From NCBI GenBank assembly GCA_021209875.1, contig JAGYVD010000002.1, positions 5,890,001 to 5,954,000 of the forward strand: 64,000 nt of DNA, in the 5' to 3' direction. Positions 22,826 through 31,931 of this stretch are shown here, piece after piece (the stretch's first letter is position 1; each line of letters opens with the position of its first letter). This DNA comes from Rosellinia necatrix (lineage: Eukaryota > Ascomycota > Sordariomycetes > Xylariales > Xylariaceae). The translations under genes and the position numbers were made by a program. The notes below the pieces were generated by a model. It saw only the letters and a list, made by a program, of their open reading frames with translations, was not told the origin of the DNA and searched no databases.

Positions 22826-25178
22826 ATGTCTGTTGCTTCGATTCAAATCCAACCTCCAACCTCCCCCCACCTTTATCATACCATAGGTGGCCAACCCAAT
22901 AGGTTTCCTTCATCTTCTATCAGGAGAGAGGAGCCCTCGTCGCAGCCGGTTAATGGAGTACAACAGCCGGTGAATGGGGCGCCGCAGCCGATTAATGAAG
23001 CGCCGCCGCCAATCAAAGGAGAGCCAAAGTCTAAGGAAGTCGGGAATGTCCGCGACCCTGAACCTACTATTAAGCCACTGGCTCTCATTTCGCCTCCGGT
23101 GAAGTCAATCAGTGAGCGAGCTAGGGCAGCGGCGATCGTGCTTAACCGATATCGTATTGAATATAAGAATGATTGGGACTTTCCCGAGTCGATTATTTAC
23201 GCGCAGGGGCAGATTCAGAAAGCCCTTGAGCGAGAAGCCGCGATCGAATTTGTAATTCCCGCATTTCCCTTTAAATCTTCAAATCGCTCGAAAAAGGTTT
23301 TGGGTCCGCTACCAGATGAAGCCGAAAGGCTTTCGCTATTACATCTCAATGGACTCTGTTTAGCAATCAAAGATGCCACAAATTCTGATACATTCCTAAC
23401 CATAGTTTCCGATGGCATCACATATAATGGTAATTAGCTACTTCCCCCTAATTTTACTTGCTGATTGCTAACTCAAACCTAGACATACTCGGAGTCTCAG
23501 ATCAGGAGGTGTGGAGGTATGGTCAACAATTAAGGCAGATGGCACAGAAAAACGGTTGTCACCACATTCGGTTTTCACGCATCTGCGACCTTGTTGATGC
23601 CGAAGATGAATCGGAAAAGCTCGATGAAACGCTCTATCTTGAGAGGGTTTCAGAATATCGCAGGCTTCTCGAGGCGAACACGCCTGACGGCTTTGACGTG
23701 TTAGATGCCATCTCAAATGACCCGGACATCTCGAAAACATACAAAGGCTACAAGAAATTTTTGATGAGTGAGCGGGACGATCGCAACAACCGTTCTCGCT
23801 CTCAAACCGAGAGAGAAAATAGCGGGATCGCCAAAGAAATGATAGTGAGAGGCAAGGTTAGTAGAAACCCAGCGCCATGTGAGGATCATCTCAGCTAAAG
23901 TGAAACAACAAGGCTTTCGCCGAGACCGTAAAAGCAAAGTATCCAGACTTCGTTCGTCTCTCAATTCACCCCTCAAATGACACAAATAAGGTATCTATCA
24001 CCATGCTACCGCAAGACAATGAGGTTGTCATGACCCCCTGGCATGGCGCCGTAGTGCGAGGTGCGGATGGAAGTGTCTCCATGTCACACGCCATCTTGGT
24101 ACCTGCAATGACGCACGATATTGTCTACATTGACGGACAGCCAAGCTACTTCCGCGAGAGATCAGATGTTTTTAACTGGCCTGCTATGGATGTCACCTTC
24201 GAGTACCTGTATCCTTGTGGCATCATGATCAAGCCAGTGAACCCGGCTTCCGTTTACCCCCTATCTATGGTCGACATGCAGAAGATTCGCAAACTTGCAA
24301 TGACGTGCTCTCCTATCGTTCTTCGGGGTTTCTCAAACACCAAAGATCGTCGTACGTTTATCGCTAAGGCACACGACCTGGGCCCAGTACTGCCTTGGAA
24401 ATCGGGCGTCATTCAGGAGGTCAAAGATGAGTCTAACAATGATCCTCAAAGCAACAGCGGTAAGCCATGCTTAAGCCCTTTTTTTTTTCTGAACTTGTTG
24501 AGACTGTAGTGGTGTACTTTCCGCCTGAATATTTTGAATTGCATTTCAGACACTTCATGCCCCAAATAACTCATAAGTCATCGATCTTGAGAACTAAATT
24601 CTAGTCTTTTAGTGGTTTCTGCTGAAGCGATGCCTATGCATTACGACGGCATGTTTAAGATCATGATGGTTCGCGACGAAAAGACAGGGAAGGAAAAGAA
24701 GATCTCAGACACCCCTCACTTCCAATATTTCGTCTCTCAATCGGCGGCCCAACCAGGTGACGGCTATACGCTTTTCGCGTCTTCGGACCTTTTCGCGCGT
24801 TACCTACCCCAAGCCTACAACATCAATAAGCTTGAGAAGATCAGGTGGACATGCCGCAGCCACGGGTTCTTCCACCATATCATGGAAGACGTCCCATTAG
24901 TCGTTAGACACCCAACGCGGAACTCGCCATGCATCCGGTGGCACCAGCCTTGGCCCAAATGGCGGACGTCTTACGGCTTCGCTGATATCAGCATTGATAA
25001 CGGGTCGCAGAGCTTGATCCCAATGGTAGACAGCTTGTTGTTTGATCGCCGGGTATGTCTTAGGTTTTCATGGCAGGAAGGCGACGTCTTGGTCTCCGAT
25101 AACTTCGCTATGTTACACACGAGGACCTCATTCAGCACAGAACATCCGAGGGAGCTATGGCGAATTCATACAGCATGA
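22826..25178 (+). CDS. Isocyanide synthase (DIT1/PvcA) fused to Fe(II)/2-oxoglutarate dioxygenase
   Basis: Four exons (22826-23429, 23483-23856, 23913-24459, 24613-25178) join to 696 residues. After a repetitive Pro/Asn-rich leader (QPVNG, APQPI units) comes a DIT1/PvcA domain from about residue 85, with the family signatures VSDGITYNDILGV, YPDFVRLSIHPS and TPWHG. Such domains convert the amine of an amino acid, classically Tyr or Trp, to an isonitrile. The C-terminal half is a TauD-like dioxygenase with the iron triad His518-x-Asp520 (MHYDGM) and His677 (MLHTRTSF), plus Arg692 for 2-oxoglutarate. The same fusion is known in fungal XanB-type enzymes, where the second domain desaturates or decarboxylates the isonitrile. 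All key residues are present, so it looks active. The ATG has a good context (CACCATGTC). Confidence 0.93.
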
Positions 25179-27359
25179 GGCGGGAAAAGCATAGTTTTTA
25201 GTGTACTGTACTGGTCCTGATTTGTCGTTTCTCGTATTTGTTTATAGAGCATTGTAGTTTCCAGGGTCCCTTATTTATTGAGCTTGCGTTAAACATTATG
25301 CGTGGTCCGCTTGATGATCTGTGAGCGATACGCATTATTACCATTCACCTCTCGCTACATAAAAGTATTTCTCTAATGTCAAATTTCTCGTCCCGTTATT
25401 ACTTTTCTTTTTATCCTACCTACTCTTCCTCTCACGCGTGAGGGTTTAGGCCCGCGGTCATCCATTTATCCCTATTCTTATTTTAAATGCATAATATGGG
25501 ACACCACTGAACGCAATAATGTGAAGACCAAAAATATGCAGCAATTGAAAAGACAAATATTAGGTCATCGTGTTCCAAGCTGTATCATTGGTTCTCTCGG
25601 GTGTTGTGGCAGCACTGTTTGGGACAGTCAGATACCCTATCAGAAGCATCGAACAGCATTGCGCTTCGCGCCGCTACTAAATGTGAGTGAATACAAGTTG
25701 TCGAGCTACCTCGATATAATATGAACTTTGATCTCCCTATCAAATCAAAAAGAAACGAAAACCCTGTTATCCATCCACCTATATATGTTTTGTTTAGTGA
25801 AGAGGAATGAAACGGCGAAATGCAGACTAAGGTCGGTATAAAGGGGTAAATCTAGCTGACATCATCAGACATTCGAGGGGCTTTGCCACTTATAAGTTAA
25901 CGCCCCAAATTTAAGATTCAGGTTGTTTCATTTCATAAAATTTAGTTTTCATTATATCCGTTCCCCCGGCGAGAAGTGACTTTCAAGTTCTGGTTCGGAG
26001 TGTGGTATCTTCCCCATCCCCAATCGAGATGAGAGTCACTGCTTGAACACCCGATTATCGCGCAATGCAGTGCCATATAAAGCTATCATCTTTCGATTGG
26101 GTTCTCAATTGAAAGGTCCCAGGGTATGGCTCTCACAACCAAGGCCATTGCCTAGGTGTATTTGAACTGAGTAGTATGCAGATTCGGGTGCCATCGCTGA
26201 CACCAAGAATGAACACGAAGTTGCCCCAAATATTGCTCATAATTCTGATCCGGGGTCCTTGATTACTTTTCCAACCGGTGTAAGCGCCCCCAAGCAGGAC
26301 ACGGGAAACCATGGTACAACAAAATAGGGGCTCCGTATGAGATCTTCACGCAAAACCATGATTGGAGGCTTGCCTTGCCCAATCACTCCTTACATGTCAA
26401 TAAAGCCCACGATTTTGCTCGGGCTCAACCATAAGCTGACGGATGCGACGCTAGCCACTGATTGCCCCGATTTTCTTGAAGATGAAGGGGGTTTTATACT
26501 GAAGCGGAGTATTGTGATTGGTAGGGAAGTGGATACTAAGGGGTCAAACTGGCTACAGTGGCATAAAAAGGGGGGCGTAACATTTCCATGTAAATTCGGA
26601 AGCTTCACTTCTACAGACTGATTTTTTGGCGATGTTTTCACCGAAGAATTATCTGTTAATCAATTTCTATTTCCTAGTATTCAATCGATCGTTTCATTCC
26701 CCATTTATTCGAGTATGTTGCCTTATAGTTGGAAGCGTAAGGTCGACTTATCTCTAACAGAACCGCTATTGTTATCCTTTACTAATTACAGGTGGTTCAC
26801 TTCAATACGGAGAATGAACCTCTCTTCATTCGAATCATGCAGGTTGCCGATGTTGTACGTCGCGGTTTCCAATAAAAAATGCTCACGTCACGCACCCGTA
26901 GATGGATAGTCCATATTAGTCTTCGGGCAACATGTGTCCTGGGTTATTCCCTTCCCTCCTCCCCCCAGCTAAATATTCATATGGTTCTGGTTGGTTATGT
27001 TGATCTCGCATAGCTCCTGGCGTTCTGGCAGTGTTCGGAGGTCCACTTCGTATGGTACTCTCTCAATTATTGTCCTCACGCAGCTGATTATCAACCATCA
27101 AAAGGGGACGAATCTTTATCACTATCTCCTTAGTAGCCTACAATTTACCCTTTATCCCCACATCATAAATAGGTGAATATTCGGCCCCGATGGTAAGCAT
27201 GTAGAAAATGAAACGATCCATGTATACACCCCGAAATGTCCCTTATATCATGCCTATCTCGCTGATTGGCGAATCCCCTTTCGACAACCTTGACCCTGTC
27301 GAAGGCGTAGTTCCATGATTAGATGATTCATTTGAGCCCAACCTGACTGTGCTCCTCCC
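25179..27359. other. Gene-poor AT-rich region
   Basis: Two kilobases after the isocyanide synthase with no convincing gene. A 94-codon frame at 26337-26621 has an unbiased sequence and no known domain; it may be a remnant. This stretch plausibly marks the edge of the cluster. Confidence 0.55.
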
Positions 27360-28290
27360 TTATGTCCTCCATTGAGATAATTTGCTAAATCTTGATCCGG
27401 AAGACCTCGCCAAAGCTGCAGATTCGTCAATCTTCCGCTTGGTTCGTTTCGTTGGCCCCTTTTTTCTATCTCTCTCAAAGTAATGCTGTGGTCGTGGCCC
27501 AAAAGATTCTGGGCTATGTCCTCGCGTCATCTCACTCAACGGTGTGTAACTCCCGTATTGCTTGATCTTGGGGCTTTGAATGGCAAGCACGGATAGCCAC
27601 CAAGAGGCCAAATTCATTGTCAATTTGTCGCCTCCTTCATGAGACCAGGGGATTGAGCACCATTCGAGTATGTAGCCGGTGTCGCGACTAGCATCTTCAA
27701 ATGAGCCGTTCGGGTCATTTTCCATCGAAAGTCGCGGGATTTTAGAACCAGGCTTGAAGGAATCGTCGTCCTCCTCAGGAACAGAAACATCGAAGGTTTC
27801 AGTTGCAATTGTCATTTGGTTGGTGTGGTGATTACCAGTGCGCTTGCCGTCCGCTTTCTTATCCCTAATATATATCGAGAGTCTCATAGGCACCAGCTCT
27901 TCTTCACTAAGTATAAATGAGTAACTAACGCTTATTACCAAGGCTCATGTATTTGGTGACTTGTCTTAAGACCCATGTTGCGTCCTTCCGCGATGTTTTA
28001 TTGTGTTCCTCGAGTCATTCGGATTTCCATTTACTCGCTAGCTTGCAGTCTCCCGGGATGAGATTACCAACTGTGCCCCGGTTCCCTGTTAGGTAGACCA
28101 TCCAATCTGGTCTCTGCTGTTTCCCTTCCTCGTCTACCAAGTCCCCTCTGCCATCGTTCTCGGTAAACTGAACTCTGCCTTCGAAAAATTGCATACCCGG
28201 ATGAGCTCTTAGAATTTCATAAGTGCCGTCCAAAGCGTGCTGCACTACCGGTTCATTCCACAATGCTGCGATCTCATAGCAGGGTATTTC
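27360..28290 (-). pseudogene. Degraded fungus-specific protein gene of unknown function
   Basis: Reading from about 28290 downwards, the protein resembles a family of fungal proteins of unknown function that carry a DW.VY....NLIPGD.K...KW core; PDWMVYLTGNRG and NLIPGDCKLASKW are visible. An in-frame TGA lies at 28017-28015, right after KWKSE, and the same frame then continues with recognisable sequence (TWVLRQVTKYM). A frameshift near 27940 moves the reading to another frame (FILSEEELVPMRL) that stays open to 27360. The TGA could have arisen from CGA by C-to-T change, as repeat-induced point mutation would give. The gene is therefore broken, unless an unusual intron removes both defects. Confidence 0.6.
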
Positions 28291-28469
28291 AAGTAAGTAT
28301 CGAGGGAAAGGTATTCGCGTTAAAATTGGTGAGCGAAGATGACACAGCCCATGCGTCGGACTAGTGGATTAACGTGCCTAGTTCAATTCCTTTAGCATTC
28401 AAGAAATCTGGCCGGTCGTGATCGGAAAAAACCACCTCCTGAAAAAAAAAAAATGTTGTACGGCACCAT

Positions 28470-28970
28470 CTAGACCCTTTTTACGCCGAATGCCTGGCCT
28501 TCGGACTTCTTGTGGAAAACAAGAAGGATGACAAGCTTGCCGTTCGGTGCTATGGCTATGCATTTTTGCCTCATGCCGTGGAACATCAGGTCAAGCAGCA
28601 GTTCGGCATTACCGACTGGAATCGCAAGGCCGAGGATGAGGGCAATCCACTTCGTGTCATCGTCAAGGATTACATCAGATGGAAGACTCTGCGCGGTCGG
28701 AAGAGCTTCGAAACCTTGAGGAAAAACCTAGAGGAGATGAATTATCTAGGTGCCTACAACAAGGATATCCAGAGAGCAAATTACCTCGGCGGTCGGCTTT
28801 TTGACTTCAGCATTGCTGCTACTGTTCCGCATCTTAGCTTTTGGCTAAGGCTCCAGTGCAGAGACAGGATTATTGAGGATATGGAAGACGACCTCGCATG
28901 CTTCGATGAGATGGTGGAAGACGTGAAGGAGGAGGAAGCACAGTCTATGCCAAACCAGTCGTTATCATGA
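28470..28970 (+). pseudogene. 5'-truncated FTA2/kinase-like fungal protein
   Basis: From about 28470 the frame reads DPFYAECLAFGLL, then CYGYAFLP, YNKDIQRANYLGGRLFDFS and a Glu/Asp-rich tail ending at 28970. This resembles the C-terminal two thirds of fungal kinase-like proteins often annotated as FTA2 family, where xxDIxxxNY and (V/F)DFS stand in for the kinase catalytic and DFG loops. No ATG precedes the similarity and the expected N-lobe is not seen upstream; a poly-A run lies at 28442-28453. It may be a decayed copy or a gene whose first exon I could not find. It is divergent from the broken gene at 27.4-28.3 kb. Confidence 0.5.
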
Positions 28971-29632
28971 GAGCAACGGACATGGGCGGGTGCCAAATTA
29001 CAAGAGTCTTGAACAATCGAAGAAGACATCGAGGTATCAAGGTATGAGCCAAATTTGAGCTTCGTTTTAATTCTACTCGAACCGTTCATGGTCATGGTCG
29101 TGTCAACTACACTCACTATTCGCGCAGCGTGCTTGGGGGCAAGGGTTCATCTCAGGCTATAGTAGGGGCGATTTGATCATATACTTAAAATAACATTTTA
29201 CCATAGAACATGTCGTGGATACGCCTGAATTTTCTTTAGTGACATGTCGGAATATAGACATTCATGAGTATCACCGATCCCTATTTCTAAGTTTTAGGCA
29301 TTTATCGTAATCATACCCTTCAACGTGCGAACCAGCGGCAGGATACAGCGTCCGCATACATTCCGAGATGTACTCTGTCGTGGCCCAAAGTAGACGCAAC
29401 AAATAAATAGAAGCAAAATAATCACAACACCTCCGCTGCTCCCGTGAAGAGGCAGTACCCTAATTGAGGACCTAGCTATCTGGACGATGAAGTCACTCTA
29501 TATCGATCCGTACTTAGGGCTTAATCAAACCCGAAACGACGTACATGATAATCGGGAAGGGTCACCCTTGTTGCCTCTACTGCGCTGTCCATTAGTCAAA
29601 CATCGTCAAGTCCTGCATAATTGCACAACCTC
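28971..29632. other. Intergenic region
   Basis: About 660 bases before the glycine tRNA. No gene recognised. Confidence 0.6.
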
Positions 29633-29703
29633 GCATCAGTGGTTTAGTGGTAAAATCCATCGTTGCCATCGATGGGCCCCGTGTTCGATTCACGGCTGAT
29701 GCA
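29633..29703 (+). tRNA. tRNA-Gly (anticodon GCC)
   Basis: A 71-nt cloverleaf with acceptor stem GCATCAG/CTGATGC, D-loop TTTAGTGGTAAA, anticodon GCC at 29665-29667, T-arm around GTTCGATTC and discriminator A. There is no intron. A run of five T at 29715-29719 fits a Pol III terminator. Confidence 0.96.
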
Positions 29704-30089
29704 ATCGGATTACCTTTTTAGTATATCCCAATGATACTCATTAGCCTTTGTCATCACTATGTTTAAATTTTTTTTAACTTAGAGAGGGGCGGTTGGCTGC
29801 GCTACTATGTCCTTAATCGGAACCATTTTTTAATGTACCAATTAAAAGGCTTCAATCTTGTAATCGCGTAGTGACATGGGGTACCTACGTACAAAGCGCA
29901 AGAGTGGGATAGAAAAAGTATTATGTATGTTGAGGTGGGCAGAGGATGGCAGGGAAAACAGTGGCACAATTAGAGCGGGGTTGCCCCTCCAAGGTCAACC
30001 TGCGTGAGCGCCACCGGCGGTCCTGCTAAAAGTTTGCGCTGTATAATCAGCCTTTCTGCCAGAGGATTTCAATAACGCACTAAAGCATT
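29704..30089. other. Spacer between two tRNA genes
   Basis: The Pol III terminator of tRNA-Gly, then AT-rich DNA without a recognisable gene. Confidence 0.6.
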
Positions 30090-30201
30090 GGGAGTTTGGC
30101 CGAGTGGTTAAGGCGCCGTGTTTAGGTCTTGGCAGGTTCATTCCCGCCATACTATAAACCCGCGGTGGGAAACCGCGCAGGTTCGAATCCTGCAGCTCTC
30201 A
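30090..30201 (+). tRNA. tRNA-Leu (anticodon UAG) with intron
   Basis: Acceptor stem GGGAGTT/AGCTCTC (with G-U pairs), D-arm GGCCGAGTGGTTAAGGC and T-arm GCAGG-TTCGAAT-CCTGC are clear. The anticodon stem CCGTG pairs with CGCGG across an intron of about 30 nt that starts just after the anticodon TAG (30123-30125) and the following G. The long variable arm of class II tRNAs is present. T6 at 30206-30211 fits a Pol III terminator. Exact intron ends are inferred from stem pairing. Confidence 0.9.
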
Positions 30202-31116
30202 ACAATTTTTTGTTTATTCTTTGCCCATGGTAGAAAGCCGTGCAGTAATAGGTTCTCTGACAGAACTTGATATTAATTATTTCATTTTATCCGATTCAAT
30301 GCCTTACCGGCACAAGATGTTTGAAAACACAATTGCTCCGTCCCGAGATTACGCCGTGGGAGATAGCCCCAAGTTGTTCGATTTGCAACATGAATGTTTT
30401 AGCAATATTTAGTAGCTAGGTAGTAGGTAGCCAGTTAGCTAGATATTGTACTTTTTGGTCAATCTGAAAGTTTTCATAATCAGGGTAGGTTTCTTGTAAA
30501 TCGCGCGACAATTTGTACCACGAACTTAAAGTAAAATGTCTAGTTTCATAAGTAGCTGGAGATGCCCAAGCCTCGATCACTGCGTACGGCACCCTAGGGC
30601 ACAGATATCTCCCAATATCGAGTAGGATCTTTCTTTCCCTTAATAGTAACAGCCGCCCTCATGCATTTTCTATAGATAACATAATCTGTCTGTTCTTATC
30701 TTAGAATAATACGCTACGACCGCGGCTAGTTTATTAGCCGTGCGGTTGCATTGTAGTGTTGATCACACGAGTTGTTCTATGATGAGAAACGTGATTAGGT
30801 GCCAATGAATGTAGAACGCTTGCTTGGTGAAGAGTATGGTCTATTTGTTGTCGCTAGGACACTTCCATGTGCCCCAAACTGCTACGCTGAAAGTTGAGAC
30901 AGAACATGACCTGAGCTAATATGATAGATGACGAAAAAACACAGCTACGCCGGTGAGCTGCTTATATATGTGTTTGTTGAACAAAAACCGAGACATGCCG
31001 ACAAAGGTATTGTTCGTGCGAGTAAAATACAAGGTATAAATAGTTCTCCTGGTGCTCAATATAACGACCATACCCCTTTTCGATTACGCACAACTACCAC
31101 AAAATCGTGAATCATC
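30202..31116. other. AT-rich intergenic region
   Basis: About 900 bases downstream of tRNA-Leu with no recognised gene. It forms the upstream region of the Cys-rich protein gene. Confidence 0.6.
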
Positions 31117-31644
31117 ATGGCACCAACACGACCCCGTGAGTGTAAGAGGGTGAGGTGTGCCGATCCAGCAACCGACGGCCGCTATTGCGATCTGCACGCA
31201 GAAGAGAGTCGGGCCGTTCGAGAGCGCCAGAAAAGCCGCGCCGATAGATTGCGTGCCGAAGGCCGATGTACTCGATGCACCGGGCCCATGGAGCCGCGCG
31301 CGGCCTCGACAAGCGGCCAACCGTCACGTCAGTCTAGCTCGGAATGCGTAAATTGCAGGCAAAGGATCAACAGACAGATGACGGAGAGGCGGAGGATGAA
31401 CAGGGAGAGGGGGTTATGCAAATGTGGGCGAGAGCCGATCGCAGGTTCCGCGTGGTGCGAGCTGTGCTCAACCATTGCTTTAAGATACCGTCAGCGTAGG
31501 CGGGAGCACCAACGGGTTCTGGAGGCGGCCGAAGCCCTCTTGGAACTAGCTGCGCAGGAACGAATCAACCCGCCTCCTCCCAGACAAGAGGCAACTCCGG
31601 ACCAGACCTCCAACCGCATGAGTATTTCCAGCCTGCTGAATTAA
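31117..31644 (+). CDS. Cys-rich basic protein with three possible zinc-binding modules
   Basis: A single-exon 175-residue frame. I do not recognise the family. Twelve metal-ligand-type residues fall into three groups of four: Cys9/14/24 with His27, Cys51/54/77/80, and Cys101/103/114/117. Each group is followed by an Arg-rich, probably helical stretch (about 31-50, 81-99 and 118-135). The spacing suggests three small zinc modules in tandem, as in nucleic-acid-binding proteins, but that is inference. The C-terminus is a Glu/Ala helix and a Pro/Ser tail. The coding character is good and it is not a shadow of another gene. It lies 0.9 kb after tRNA-Leu, at the edge of the gene-poor stretch. Confidence 0.65.
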   Translation: MAPTRPRECKRVRCADPATDGRYCDLHAEESRAVRERQKSRADRLRAEGRCTRCTGPMEPRAASTSGQPSRQSSSECVNCRQRINRQMTERRRMNRERGLCKCGREPIAGSAWCELCSTIALRYRQRRREHQRVLEAAEALLELAAQERINPPPPRQEATPDQTSNRMSISSLLN

Positions 31645-31931
31645 ACAGGCAAAAATAGGTAGAAGGGCACCATCATTATGTTGCCTCGGGCATGTTTTAG
31701 GACTGTCCTAGTAGGTAAGATAGAAAGCTTGTAGAGTTAGTAAATCACACCTTATCCCAAACAACTAAAATATAATTGACAAGTCCCGAAATGTGATAAT
31801 ATAGCGAGAATATCGGTAGATGTGATGTGATGTGGTAATGATTTCAAATGACGCATCCATTCTTGGTCTTGCTTGTGAAAGGGGTATTTATAATTACACT
31901 GTCTCCGGCATGCAACTCGCGACCCAGCAAC

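Noticed and set aside
26337..26621. 94-codon plus-strand open frame in the gene-poor strip
   Set aside because: Possible relic (a DFLEDEGGF segment looks protein-like), but I recognise no family and see no splice-linked exon, so it is not supported.
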